From the NCBI GenBank assembly GCA_030704615.1, contig CM060731.1:77358756-77418755 (forward strand): a DNA stretch of 60,000 nucleotides, given 5' to 3'. The notes beneath the pieces were generated by a model. The model was not told where the DNA came from and did no database searches. It worked only from the letters and a program-made list of their open reading frames with translations. The translations under genes and the position numbers were made by a program. The stretch is from Takakia lepidozioides (lineage: Eukaryota > Streptophyta > Takakiopsida > Takakiales > Takakiaceae). Shown in pieces: positions 31,340 to 43,400 of this stretch; position 1 is the first letter of the stretch; each line of letters opens with the position of its first letter.

Positions 31340-31565
31340 CAGAACAGGCGCGACACAGCCTATCACAGCCCATCACGACGTGACACAGCCTATCACAGCC
31401 TATCACGACGTAACACAGCATATCACAGCCCAACACGGCGCAACACAGCCTATCATGACCTACCACAGCATGTCACAGCCTATCACAGCTTACCACAGTG
31501 TATCACAGCCTATCACGGCATACCACAGTATGACACAGCCTATCACAGCTTAACACAGCCTACTA
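31340..31565. repeat. CACAGCC/TATCACAG tandem array downstream of pol D
   Basis: Units such as CACAGCCTATCACAGCCCAT and diverged forms. Translated in the long frame it gives repeated DTAYHS and NTAYHS blocks, which reflect the DNA repeat rather than a domain. Confidence 0.75.
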
Positions 31566-32271
31566 AGGTTACACAATCCATAGAATCAGTGACAGGTGGA
31601 CGCAAGATAACTTCAGTAAAATGGCCGGCGGAAGAAAGGACGGAAGCCAGTTTACAAAGGGACACGTGGAAGTCAAGGCGCAACATACAGCTGAGAAGGA
31701 AGTGCAAGAACGGATGTCATCAAGAAGGGGGACAAGAATGGCCGTCAAAATACCTAATCAGTGCGTCAAATTGGATGAATGGCGGGCCCATTAATGAATA
31801 CAGAAAAGGGGCAACAGAACAAACGGCAAGTACAGAAAAGCGAAATTCTTGTCACATGTGTTATCCTAGTGGACAGTCCAGCAGGGAAAGTCCACTAAAG
31901 AAAATTAAATCTAAAATCCAGTCACAGCGGTTACAGCCAATAGAAAGCCAGAGAAGGGATCAAGAAATTGGAGGGAAATTAAGCGCAAGAGTCGGCGTCG
32001 TTCTGAGTAACGGGCGTCTCGACGGGACAAACCATCAATGCTATAGCTTTGAAGCTATGGAGGAACTAACAGACTATACGCTCGCATATTACTTACGCAG
32101 TGGCATAGGGACGAAACAACAGAGCGGATCTTTTCTCTTGAGCGATGCTTGCAAGCCCCGCAGGCTTACAAGAAATTACCCATAGCTTTTTGTGGCAACC
32201 ATACGTTTATGCTTTGTGCACTACAGGCATTTCTTCAATTGTGACAGCCAAAACATTTCTGTGGGTCTAGA

Positions 32272-33836
32272 ATGAAGAGAGTGAGAGGAATGGAGGAAAT
32301 CAGGGTGAAGAGCTCCACAATTCTGCAGAAACAAACAATTGCTACCCCACAGGCGATACAGATACTGAAGGAGCTAAGATTGCAAGGATTTCAAAGCAAA
32401 GATTGGACATTGCACCATAGACAGTACATGTTACAATTCTTGCAGAACTTTGAGCCAAGGACAGGAGCAACAATGGTGAAGGGAGTTGAATTAGTAATTA
32501 CTCCCCTATACCTACAACAATTGTTTCGATTGCCAGCAGGCCAGGTGCATGTGGAGGAGCACAGGGCAAGACTGCAAATAGGGGACTTATTCCAAGAAGG
32601 GAGTTTCTTTAAAACTCAGGGTTATGCTTGTACCAAGGCCGTGTACCCAGGGCTAAAGGAGGTAGGCCAGGTATTGAACGTTTTGTTTGCCATGAAACAG
32701 AACCAACAGTATTTGAGCATATCCTTCACAGAGGAAATACTCAAAGCCCTGAGAGGAGAAGAGGTAGAATGGGCGGACATAATGTACAACGCACTAGTAG
32801 AGGAGATGAAAAGATTACAGGGTACTGCTGCAAAGTCTCCTATCATAGTGTCTGGCCCAATCATTGCTCAAATAATTCTTGATTCTGGCATACTTGATGC
32901 GCGAGAAAGAAAGGAGATGAGAGTGTTTGAGCCAGAAACCACTGCAATGGAAGACCAAGGCTCTTCACACAGTGAGGGTGGACTGGCAGGGCAACCCGAG
33001 AATAAGAGACAGAGGCGGGGAAAGACTGTAGTGGCGGATCCACTGGCTTCACGGAATCCGCATGATAATGTTTCCCAAGTTTTTGTACAGGAAGAGGCAC
33101 AGCAGCACAGAGAACTGCTATTACTGGAAGCAGGACCTTCAGAGAGGGAAGAGGAAGTTACTTCAGTATCACAGCCATCACAGCCAGAGGATCGGCTTGT
33201 CACAAGGTTACCACAAGTTGTCCATGCAGTTCAACCAGAAATAATTGATTTAGAAAAAGAAGGGTTAGATATTCCCACTACAGAACAGGTGGTGGCAGAA
33301 ATTGAGAAGGGGGACCTTCTCTATGAATATTCTGGTATGGTCAAGGACACAGTGATTCCGGAGGTGCAACGGTTGTCCAAGGAAAACCCTGCGCCGCATA
33401 TAATACACACACCTGTGACGGAGGTGCCACAGGTAGAATGCCAAGACACTGCAGCACCAGTGACGGATGAAGTGGTTCAGGAAGAAAATCTGGTGGGCCA
33501 ATGGCCTGAATGGTTCGTAAGGCATCACACTGTTGAGGATCAGGGAGAACAGCAGCAAGGTCACCATGATGACCCTCAACAGGCTATGCTTATGAGTTCC
33601 ATAAGCAGGACACTGAATTTGTTGGGTACTTATGTCAAATCCCATGTTCCCACTACTCAATTGGCAGCTTTGAGGGAGGAACTCAGGAAAGAGTTTGAGG
33701 CTTGACTTGCCACAGAGTGTGCAAACAAGGTCGATGAAGAGGTCACTCTCAAAATGCAGTAAGACTTGGAGAGTACAGAAGCGGCTTTGCAATTGGCCAA
33801 AGAACAATTGATTGAGGCAGGCCTCGCACAAGACCA
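32272..33836 (+). pseudogene. Extra ORF between integrase and 3' LTR of element D, unknown
   Basis: A sense ORF of 477 residues (32272-33705). If TGA 33703 (likely from CGA) and TAA 33763 are ignored, the same frame runs to the LTR edge. The N-terminal 210 residues are globular (FQSKDWTLHHRQYMLQFLQNF, LVITPLYLQQLFRLPAGQV, SISFTEEILKALRGEEVEW). The middle is acidic and disordered with a basic QRRGKTVV patch. The C-terminus looks coiled-coil (TEAALQLAKEQLIEAG). Extra 3' ORFs occur in several plant Gypsy lineages, some envelope-like, but no signal peptide or membrane span is visible here. Function unknown. Confidence 0.6.
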
Positions 33837-34856
33837 TGTTAGAGGACTGTCTGGGACTTAGACACTTATATGGAATCTGTGGGGTACCCTTAATTTTTGC
33901 ACAGAATGAGACCAACAGGAGCCTTAGGGGTGACAGCAGCGCACTTTAGGGGGGGGGGGGGGGGTTACATAGCCCGTCACAGCCAACACAGCCAACACAG
34001 CCAGACACAGTCAACACAGCTCGTCACAGCCCGACACAGCCCATCACAGCCAACACAGCCCGTCACAGCCGACACAGCCACACAGCCAGTCACAACCCAA
34101 CACAGCCGGTCACAGCCGGTCACAGTTTCACACAGCTAATCACAGCTTCACACAGCTGTCACGACCGTAGGGAACGGATAGCAGGACAGGGAACGACTGT
34201 GGGGAACAACACCTGCGAATGGAACATGTTAGTTCACGGACGACGATTAGTGAGGAAAACGGTTAGAACAACGGGTAGGAAGATAAAGCGAGGAGCAAGG
34301 ACTGAAAAATGGGATGATTTTTGGGAGCACTTCGGGGGGGAATCACTGCTGGAAGGAGAGGAAGGAGCACTTCTGGGGGAGACTTCGGACATCACTGGGG
34401 GAAATGAGGAGAGAGCATATCTCTGAGCAGAAAGATGGAGAGCACGGAGTAGGAGGAGGATCTGTTGATGCTTAATGAATGCAGGCAGTAGAATTGTAAT
34501 GTAGAGCAGATTCGAGACTCCATGGCTTCAGCCTGATACTTGATAGATATTAATCTGATACACACTTCATACTCACACTGTGTAGAGAGATCTGAGTGAA
34601 GCTGTGGAATGAATGGATGAGTTGATGGAATCCGATAAATTGATGAAGCAAACTGATACTTAATTACCAGCAGTAAGGTAACTAGCTAACATGAATGTGA
34701 GAAGGAAAACAAATAGGAAACACCCCCATGATACACTAGCTGTAGGTCATGACTGATTGTTCTGAGCGGGCTGAGTACTTAGAGATTTCCAACTCTTCTA
34801 TCTTGGAGTTTCCGCCTCGGATAGCGAAGGGATGGGTGAGTAAAAGCCGCGCGACA
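33837..34856 (+). repeat. 3' LTR of element D
   Basis: Same start (TGTTAGAGGACTGT) and end (GCGCGACA) as 17443-18578, with a shorter CACAGCC array (33965-34165) and a poly-G run at 33951-33964. Confidence 0.85.
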
Positions 34857-35430
34857 ACTTGACAACAGGCCCCCGAGTGGTCAAGTTGGGAGGAGTCTTC
34901 ACGGTGTTCAGTGACTTCACAACAGGGCCTCGAGCGGCCTTCACAACACCATCCCGTGGGATTGAGTTACTCTTATCATGGTGGCTCAGATCGTTGTCTT
35001 CATTCGTATCCAAGGGCTTGTGCACGACAACTCTCTTTGATGAGGGGGTACTTTCACTTGGGCACTTGTCCATATCCTTGTCAATTGATACCTTAGAATC
35101 CGCCCTAGTGGTGGGCTTCTTTGCATACTCTGCACTCAATGCCTTGCGAGATCTCTTTCGTTCTTGTTTACGTTTCCCTGTTGCCTGAACATGTGGACTG
35201 ACAAGGGCTACAGCTGGGGGGTTCAACACTGGTCCAAGAACAGGAGGGGTTGTTGCTAAGGCATGAGGTACATATACTACCATAGGTAATGGAGAACCAC
35301 CATCCAATTGAGCTGGAATTGCGGGAATGGATATTGGTGGAGCAACAAGGGAGGTAGCAACTGGTGGAGTGACATGAAATATAGGATCTGAAACTTGTGA
35401 GGGGCCTCCACCTATGGTACTGTGCAACAC
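34857..35430 (-). other. Proline- and valine-rich open frame, unknown
   Basis: Minus-strand frame of about 190 residues outside the LTR, with ISIPAIPAQLDGGSPLPMVVYVPHALA, a basic KRKQERKRSRKALS patch and charged repeats TTRGPVVKL and AARGPVVK. It is continuous into the LTR but the LTR part is clearly chance. It could be a low-complexity exon of a TE protein. There is no recognisable domain. Confidence 0.3.
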
Positions 35431-36790
35431 AACTGTATCAGAATCAAACTGGGAGTCGGCCCCAGCATCAGTTTCAAATCCCTGTGACCCAATTCTGAGT
35501 CTGATGAGAGGGTTGCCACATGTCCAGTATTTTGGGCACCATCTCTTTCAACCTTCAACATCCACAATAAGGAGGAACAACAGTGGATGTCCACAACATC
35601 TTCATGTGTACTTTGTAGCGTATGCCAACATGTCCAGTCAGTATTTTGGGGCACCATTACTCTTCAACCTTCACTGCCAACATGTCCAGTCAGTATTTTG
35701 GGGCACCATTACTCTTCAACCTTCACATGCCAAATAAGGAGGAACAACAGTGGATGGGATGATCAAGTCCGAAACATCTTCATGTGCTCTTTGTAGCGTA
35801 TGTGTCGGACAATCTCTGGAACAAATGCAGGCCTGCAGTGGCGATCCAGGAAATCTTGTTTGGTGGACAAATGAGAACTAGGAATGAGGAAAAACCTTCT
35901 TTGACATAACCCTTCCTGAAGCTGAAACCGCTTGCCTGATGGTATAAGGCTGGTGTGTGTGACATGTCAAACCTCAGGGTTCAACGGATCACCAACAATT
36001 GGTGCAACGATCCCCGGCCGCGACAGCCCAAAGTGACATTTGAAGAGTGACGAGCTTGGAGTTCGAGGAAGTTTTGGTTCACAGCACTACCACATGTCCA
36101 CTTTGGCCTCCACTGTAGTTGGTGGTGGCCTGAGATGGAGGTCCTGGTCTTCGTTTGTTGGCATCAATGAATCCATCATCTGCTATCACACCTACACCAT
36201 TACAAACTGGTTTGAGAAGGCTGAATTATCACTTGGTGCCTATGTCTACCAATAAACATTAACTGTAATTTGAGTCCGACAAGTCATTGTAGTCCTTACC
36301 ATTGGCCAAAGTCCCAACAGGTTGGACTACAATAATGATGTGGGGAGTGCACAGTCCATGATAATGGACTTTTTGTCCCCCATATAGACTTCCAAGTTCT
36401 ATGCAGCTGATGGTGGGACTACAAGCAAGATTCAACTCCCTAATTAGGACTCACTCCATCTGGGCCATAACTCAGATTCCAAGTTGAGAAGCAAGCTCCT
36501 CAATAAGGACTCGCATTCCACATCCATTATTTGTAGTTGGACTCACACTCCACATGATTAAGCACATGACTGACCCTCCACAGGACTCTGATTCCAACTG
36601 GAAATCAGTGGAAATCATTAAGGACTCATACTCCCAGTAATTAGTCAGCAAGTGGACTCACACTCCCCATGACTAAACACATCGACTCATACTCCACATG
36701 AGTCAGCACTTGGACTCACACGCACATGACTGAAGACTCAGAATTCTAGTTAAGAATGACACTCCTCAATAAGGACTCCCAGTAAGGATT
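35431..36790. repeat. Non-coding stretch with short tandem duplications
   Basis: A 52-bp unit beginning GCCAACATGTCCAGTCAG is tandemly duplicated at 35624 and 35676, with a diverged third unit near 35518. From 36420 to 36790 there are diffuse repeats of GGACTCACACTCC and CACATGACT. No gene was recognised. Confidence 0.55.
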
Positions 36791-36799
36791 CACTCCACT

Positions 36800-38500
36800 A
36801 AAAGGACAAATAATACATTTGCAGTCCCACATTCAGACTCATAGTCAGTTGAAGGGGTTGGAGGTCCAATCTTGGGACTACAGTCCTGAGGATTGGACAT
36901 GAAGAGGTACAGCCTTGGACCACACAAGTTTCTGAGAAGAAAACAGGGAAATGTGCAATCAATCTTACCTGGAACTTGGGTGTTTCTAACCCTGGCTTTG
37001 TGAAGTTGCTTTGACATCCACCTTTGGCGCAGCTCAACCACTCTCAGCTTTTCCGCAAGTGCCTGCACCTCTGGTCAAGAATCCTAAACCCAAAACTAGA
37101 ACACCAATCATGATGCATGATCTCTGAACAGCTGAAGTCCCTACACCTGTTGACGTCTTCATATGGGATGCCATACAAGCAGGATGGTAGTTGTGCTTAC
37201 AAGATGCCACCACCATGTCCCAACAGTGGAACCCTTTGTAGCAAACAGGGCAAGGAGAGACCTTCAAGAAATCCTTGATGGACGTACTATCTTTGATCAC
37301 TTGGGATGACATATTGCATAGGATAGATGCGAGTCTTTGTCCCCATTTGTCAAGGCCTCAATCTGATCTTGGATAAGACTCCTCTCTGTGTCAGCAACAT
37401 CGACCACATTCTCTGCCACTCAATGTCCCTTTCTTCCTGGTCCCCTGCATCACACAAAGCATTGAACTCTTTTTCGGTCTTATCAGCATTGAGCCAAATT
37501 CTGCTTCAATTGATTTCTTCTGGTCAGTTCCCTTTGCATCTCAGACTGTCTTCCCTTTCCACAATTCGTAACCCAACACTCTCTTCCCCTTTTTGCATTA
37601 AGGTCTCTTCCCGGCTCGGATTGTGGCACCCTCGGGGGTGAGTTTGGCCTCTAGGTCTACAATCTGTTCCGACACTCTGCAAGACACCATTGTCTGTCTT
37701 CCATTTGCACCCGAACAGTCCGCATCTTCTCCATCAAGTCCAACTTCCCTTTCTTTAACCTCTCCAACTCTTCCTTTGCCCACACATCTCCTCATACTTC
37801 AAATCATGTAGTTCCTGAAGACTCGCTAGGGCAGTTGCCACATACTCTTGCTCATGTTTTTTCCTTTCCATCTCTTGCAATCACTTGCTCAGGCGTTTGT
37901 TTCAGTCCTTCTTTGCCTCTACCTGGGGTTTTGCGTAGCCTGTCTTTCAATCATCACAACTCCTAGCTTGGCTTACTGTCTGTGCTGCCAGGGTCCTTTG
38001 CTTCTCGATGCTCCTTCATTCTTTCTGTTGCTTAGCTGTCCATGCCGCGTATGCTGCCCAATTGAGTTTTTGTCCAGTCCTTTCTCATAGACAATGCCCT
38101 TGCCATCAAGTTTGCAATGATACCACCGGTTGGCTTACAATCATACCCATGAACCTTACTCCACAGGTCCTCGATTTTGGGACTCATACTTGTCAGTACA
38201 ACCCATGTAAAAGAGCCATTCTTGTTCGCAGGTTGTCCAAAACAACTTTGCACATTGTTCTTTGGTGATGTCTTTGTCTAAGAGAAGTTGTTTGGGATTC
38301 TTGCCTGTCGCATTCAGCTTGAGGACATCCCTGAAGTAATCTGCTGATTTGTGCCCCCCTCTTTCGCCCATAGTATCTTCAGATGCTGCATTGGAACTCT
38401 TCCCATTCGTAGGTGAATTCTATAACTTACTCCCCGACTGCACCATTGTTTTGAACCGCTTCTTGAGTGCCCTACATACTCCCAGCCCCACATTCCCATT
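36800..38500 (-). pseudogene. Broken gene fragments with RING-like Cys/His cluster
   Basis: On the minus strand: 38371-38156 reads GERGGHKSADYFRDVLKLN; 37795-37598 and nearby frames are charged and coiled-coil-like (KEREVGLDGEDAD, SEQIVDLEAKL); 37312-37150 has CPVCYKGFHCWDMVVASCKHNYHPACMASH. The last has the C-x2-C...C-x-H-x2-H-x2-C spacing of a RING or RING-like zinc finger whose second half is lost. Later pieces read RQRWMSKQLHKARVRNT. The frames do not join, so this is a decayed multi-exon gene, perhaps related to the ParB-like families nearby. Confidence 0.4.
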
Positions 38501-41500
38501 AAACTAGTTTTTTACAACTCCAGGTTGGTTATGTACGGAGATAGCAACATGAGGGGGCAAGGATGGAGCTACAAACCAACACCCTACCGACATTTCCAGC
38601 TTCATGAGAACCAACAAACCAACAAAAACAACAAACCAACAAACCCTAAACCCTACTGATATTTCCAGCTTCATGACAACCATACTACCTAATTCTGACA
38701 TGAAATTACCTTTTCAATCAGAGGCCAAGTCTGGATCGTCTCTGGTTAACGCAAGTGCAGCCTTCAAGAAGTGCAAGTGATCCACATAGATGACAAACCT
38801 GCTTTCCACACGTTTTCAAATTTTATATTCCCCCACATGGTGAAGTTTCAGAGAATCAACATTCACATATTGATGATATGCATTGCCATATTCCTCTTCG
38901 ATCCCAACCAATGATTGACAGAAGGGACAAGTTCCTTCAATCTAGCGTCATGGTTCAGTTTAGGTAATTAGGTATGCAAGGATGAGCTGGGTTGTCACGT
39001 GCTACAACAACAAGAGACTACTCTACCCCTCTACCCCACCTAGGCTATGAGGTACGCAATAAAAGTGAAAATATGAGTAAGGAACACCAGATTGCACAAA
39101 AGCTAAGGGGGTGCCACACCTGTAATGCTTTTGCAAGATGTGGTGGGAGGTAGCGTGAGGGAGAGCCGCAGGCCACCTGCCATCCCGCAAATCAGCTACA
39201 CAAACAGCTGAAACTTGTTGAATAGTAGCCCCACAAATGTGACAGCATATGCAGGCAAGCAGATGGAATCAGAGGATAGTAAAATGTAAATTCTTCAAGG
39301 ACTAACATGGCAGCAAGAGAAACCAAACATTTTCAACACAGACACTCAAAATTCCTTGGCAATCAACAATCACACTGTTGGGCCCTTAATCTGCACACTA
39401 GAAAATAGGTTACTGTCCAGGTCTCCAAAAATGGGATCCACTTGCCCCCCTCACTATAACAAAAAAAAGGGTAGCTCGTTGGAGAGTAGTTTGAAGTCAT
39501 AACAACAAAGATAAGTGACACAAACTCAGGGGTCTGTTCACTTGTTTGAATAGACTGGACTTGGTACCCACTACCAGTGTGACAAACTTTACATTCAGCT
39601 ACCTATGCTACATCTGCTACTCTTCCCCTACCTCGCTGATATCGTCCCTTTTATAACAACGACCACATTTGGTACAAGCCATATACAAATGCAACTTGAC
39701 AAAAAAGGGCATGCAGTCTCACTTGAAACTAGCCAGCGACAACAGTTCACAAGTCTGCATGGTAGGCCAGATTAGGCCACATCCCCTCATCCCTCCCCAC
39801 GATCATTAAATGCCACAATTGTGTGCTCCCTTCCAGCACATATCTTGCTGTGGAGTTCTCCTCCAGTTGTAACTGTGATGAACATACACAAAACAGGTCA
39901 AACAACTAAACACAAACTTTGGATATTCTCACTCAAATGTTTCCACTGCAGACGGATTAATACTAAAGTTACAACGACCATGTTGGCCTACCTTGGAGTA
40001 GGTATTGCCTTGTGAGAGAGCAACTCCAACCATGCCTAAAACTTTAAAATCCATTCAGCTTTCAGTGCTCAAAGAGAGCATGTCAGCGTGCTCTACAATA
40101 GCTAATGTGGCTGTTCAAGGCCAGTTTGGCGCACCACCCTTGAGCTCTCAAAGTCATGAGTTAGTTCAAGGTCAGATGGTGGGCTCAGTGCCTAATACCA
40201 GATACCCTAAGATGACAGACTCTATTTCTTGGAAGCAAGACCGTCCTGTTAAACAGTTTGAAGTCATGGCAGAAAAATGTAGAGGAGATGTTTCAAGTAC
40301 CTGAAGTTTGGGCAGGAAGAACTGACCCTGCTGGATGAAGCTCACTTGGAGGCTGAAGTGTCTAAAGCCACGTCCGAAGCATGAATAATGCTTGAACAAA
40401 AATAAGTTAGGAATAAACATCCCTGAACTTGTTTCCAGTTTGTGACATGGGTGAACCTTAGGCTGAAAGGCCTACCTATCCTCAGCATTAAACTACAATT
40501 TAACCCCAGGGCGGGGGGTCAATTCTTGAACAAATAACACATGCAGACAGGAAAGGGAGATTGTCAATGCTCGATGTGTGGGCGCGCTGAAGGCAATACC
40601 CATTTTCTAAAACAGTGTCCCGGGTATTCTCATCAGAGAGCCACCCTCTTCAGGACCGTATAGTGCTTGCACCTCTGTTCACTAACTTTCAAAGTATCGA
40701 TTCTGAGCCTAAGGCCCTGGCCCTGTTGGGGTCTAATTGCTAGGTAGCTCAGACACAACAGATTGATGCAACCAATTGTTTATATCAAGGTAGCTCCAAC
40801 TACTGGAGTGAGCCCCTCACAAAGGTAATAGTAAGCAGACTTTTGTGATCAATCATCGTGCAGGTACCCTCACCGTAATGGTCACATACAAACTGTCATG
40901 TATGAATGACTGTGCAGCCTAAATTTTTAGGGTTTTACAACATGAATTGCTAGCAGGTAGCTCCAAAAATTAGCTCAACTAGACTCACTAACAAGACGTA
41001 AGTATATCCTTCTCTGGGCAGGGAAAAAAATGGAGAAATACCAACCCAACAAGGAACACACCATAGAGAATGATAAACAAAACAGGCATCACTGTCAAGA
41101 TTCAAGAAAGGCAATTAACCACCTGTGTTCAAATGCACAATGCAAGAAGTATAGAATCAGGCGTGAAAGATCGCAGCGGTGGCTCGTACTTGTAGAGTTC
41201 AAGTGGAAAGTTACTAGTCATGATCATCATTTGGATGGCAATCTGCCATCTCTTTCCAGGCACTACGACAGAAACATTCATGCTTGCAGGAACCTAATTC
41301 CAGATATGCCGCACACCAAATCGACTGGCCACGAACTTGAACGAAACTTACCAAGGGTAGAGTCAGGCAACAATCAAGTTCTTTTCCAGTGATGGCACAC
41401 CCGAGCACCCCCGCCCAAGCTCCTCCTCTACTCCTCTACCCTCGTGCCTCTGCTGCTATGGCAGCAACACACAATGTTGCACTTTATAAGCTCTGCTCGC

Positions 41501-41950
41501 ATCGCCCGCTTCCTCTGCTACCACCACCCAAGCGCGCCCATAGAAACACAAAAATGAAAATGAACTTCACGCATGCGTAGAGTTGATGAAACAATCACAA
41601 GCTAAAATCTTACAAAATGGTAAGCAAACTTTTGTGATCAAACATTCCCAATCTCTTCCCAATCTCTTCACATTCCCAATCCCAATCAACTCGTACGTCC
41701 TGGCTAGCTTCTAGTTGCGTATCGCGCGTCATACATGGCAGCTCGTCGTCCCCGCACTTCAGTCTAGCCCAACGCGACCAGCCATCTTCCAGCCACCCCC
41801 CGATGAAGGCGACCTCCAATCGACGGTAATAACTTGATGTACAAAAACAATCAACGGCTACAATAAATTCAACTTTTTCCGACTTCGTTCCCGGGTGCTG
41901 CGTTTTCTACTTCATATGTCCATTTTTGATGGACTGCAAGTTGCCGCTTT
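38501..41950. other. No intact gene; one short zinc-knuckle-like remnant
   Basis: The only recognisable piece is at about 40555-40625 (+): CSMCGRAEGNTHFLKQCPG. It resembles a LINE C-terminal or Gag-type C-x2-C...H...C knuckle, preceded by 40035-40300 low-complexity coding-like sequence. Direct repeats of AAGCARACTTTTGTGATCAA occur at about 40833 and 41622. Nothing else was assigned. Confidence 0.4.
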
Positions 41951-41953
41951 TGG

Positions 41954-42280
41954 ATGGCCCGTACCATGCTTCTACCCAGAAACCAAAATAGACTGAGGGA
42001 AAAGCTCCCAGAGGACAAGGGCTGCCTTGTTTTCTTCAAAGGCACTCCACATGAGTCCATTCTGGGTTCATGGGATTATCTACGTTTGTCAAAATTGTAT
42101 AGGGAAGCGGGGGATGGAGGGGTGTTTTTGTATGCCAATATTTTGCAGCTATCCCTGGAGGAGAGTAATCGTTGCTGGTGGGCTGTGATGGACACACTGA
42201 TATGGACGGCTTTGGAGGCATCATCCAAGGACGACCTTCACATGATTTCCAAAGGGCTTGTAAATGATTGGGTAACTGAG
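41954..42280 (+). pseudogene. Exon-like ORF cut by the mini-element
   Basis: An open frame of 109 residues reads EDKGCLVFFKGTPHESILGSWDYLRLSKLYREAGDGG, then RCWWAVMDTLIWTALEASS and GLVNDWVTE. It is then broken exactly where the element module T3 begins (42281). Composition looks like real coding sequence, but I do not recognise the family. The other half of the exon was not found at the far side of copy B. Confidence 0.45.
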
Positions 42281-42795
42281 TGTCGTGCGCATACATATCG
42301 CTACACAACTACATCGCTGTCCAAAACCACACAACACATGTGCACACCACACACTAGTATACCACTAGTCCACCACTAGTCTAGCCACTAGTCCAACCAC
42401 TAGGCTACAACTAGTCAGCCACTAGGCTGCCACTATGCTGCCCACTATGGCAGTCACTAGTCCACACAATGATAAAGAAGAAGAATACAAGCACAAGCTC
42501 ATGCGAGCTCACAAAGCTGAAGCATAAACTCATGCATATATAACCTCATCACTCAAATACAAGTCAAGCCAAGTGCACCCCACGCCATGGGGAATCCACA
42601 CTACGGCGACATAGCTAGGCGCGGTGAGGCTCAACTCAAGAAAGATGAGCCTCCCGCGCTTGCCGTGAAGATAAACACTCCAGGGCCTAAATCTGCCTTG
42701 ACCCCTGGATTGACACTTGGGCCAATCCCAAATGTCAATATGTAAAAGCTAGCTATTCCTAGCTAGTTTCACACTAGTGGTAAAATAACTTGACA
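42281..42795 (-). mobile_element. 515-bp mini-element made of T5 and T3 modules
   Basis: On the minus strand it starts TGTCAAGTTATT (42795), follows T5 to TTATC (about 42471), joins directly to T3 (TGTGTGGACTAG at 42468) and ends GCGCACGACA (42281). It is therefore both ends of the DNMT element with everything between removed. The two-base AT at the join is shared with the polypurine-tract end (GCGAT). It is either an internally deleted non-autonomous derivative or an LTR of the family; two bases (GC) separate it from copy B. Confidence 0.6.
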
Positions 42796-42797
42796 GC

Positions 42798-42985
42798 TGT
42801 CGTGCGCATACATATCGCTACACAACTACATCGCTGTCCAAAACCACACAACACATGTGCACACCACACACTAGTATACCACTAGTCCACCACTAGTCCA
42901 ACCACTAGTCCAACCACTAGGCTACAACTAGTCAGTCACTAGGCTGCCACTATGCTGCCCACTATGGCAGTCACTAGTCCACACA
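42798..42985 (-). repeat. Terminal module T3 of copy B
   Basis: Starts TGTGTGGACTAGTG right after the polypurine tract (GCTAGGGGGGCGAT) and ends GCGCACGACA. Rich in ACTAGT. A second T3 ends the mini-element at 42281. Confidence 0.7.
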
Positions 42986-43244
42986 ATCGCCCCCCTAGCT
43001 GGTGCTTAGGTCCCTCTAAGTCCAGGTAGCCACAAGATGTGATAGTGACCATAGCCTCACTAAGTCCTCCACCACTATCCCTACTACACTCAAACTCGAT
43101 AGATCAAGAGGTGGGTGTAAGAGTTGCCCCATCGTTAGTCGCCGTCTTGCAACCTGTGAACTTGAGCTTGGGATCTCATGTATTGACTCCTATGAGCTTG
43201 GCCTCCCATGTCTTGTTAGCTGCCTCCAGTCATGTCCACTGCCA

Positions 43245-43400
43245 CTATCCCAAGCAGTGTGGACACAACCAATCTCCGTCAGGAACCTTCTCAAGAGGTG
43301 GTGTCAAACATCCCATATGCCAACCCCTTGAGCATCGATCACACACCAGCATGGTGGCTGCCCCTTTGGCAGACCCACAGAGCATGCACCTCAAACCTGC
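43245..43400 (-). CDS. Copy B integrase C-terminal PHD finger
   Basis: All eight zinc ligands are conserved: CMLC, CDRC, H and C of HMGC, and CPHC, with the same 11, 4 and 14 residue spacings as copy A. Differences between the copies fall between ligands (for example GSAKGAATM against GHARGAATM, and CPHC against CSYC). Retention of every ligand in both decaying copies argues that the finger was functional in the source element. Confidence 0.85.
   Translation of the reverse strand, partial: AGLRCMLCGSAKGAATMLVCDRCSRGWHMGCLTPPLEKVPDGDWLCPHCLG

Larger units (their letters stand above)
17443..34856 (+). mobile_element. Composite Gypsy element C/D bounded by two similar LTRs
   Basis: The two LTRs (17443-18578 and 33837-34856) lie in direct orientation with gag after the first and an extra ORF before the second. 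Between them are an inverted pol (about 21127-24423), a 500-N gap, unrelated genes (24924-29340) and a direct but internally deleted pol (29340-31209). The bases just outside the LTRs do not match, so no target-site duplication supports a single clean insertion. It may be two elements of one family joined by rearrangement, or a scaffold join across the gap. Confidence 0.55.

Noticed and set aside
31209-31553. Protein with DTAYHS or ITAYHS repeats as a structural protein
   Set aside because: Also a translation of a tandem DNA array. Flanks do not extend the frame convincingly.
32272-33705. Envelope-like protein
   Set aside because: No signal peptide, transmembrane segment or Cys pattern of an envelope protein.
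33265-33915. Minus-strand 216-residue Cys/Leu-rich frame, possibly a membrane protein
   Set aside because: It is opposite the extra ORF and runs into the LTR. There is no signal peptide or domain.
40833-41643. Possible short direct terminal repeats (AAGCARACTTTTGTGATCAA)
   Set aside because: Only about 20 bp, no duplications and no coding content between. Insufficient to call an element.
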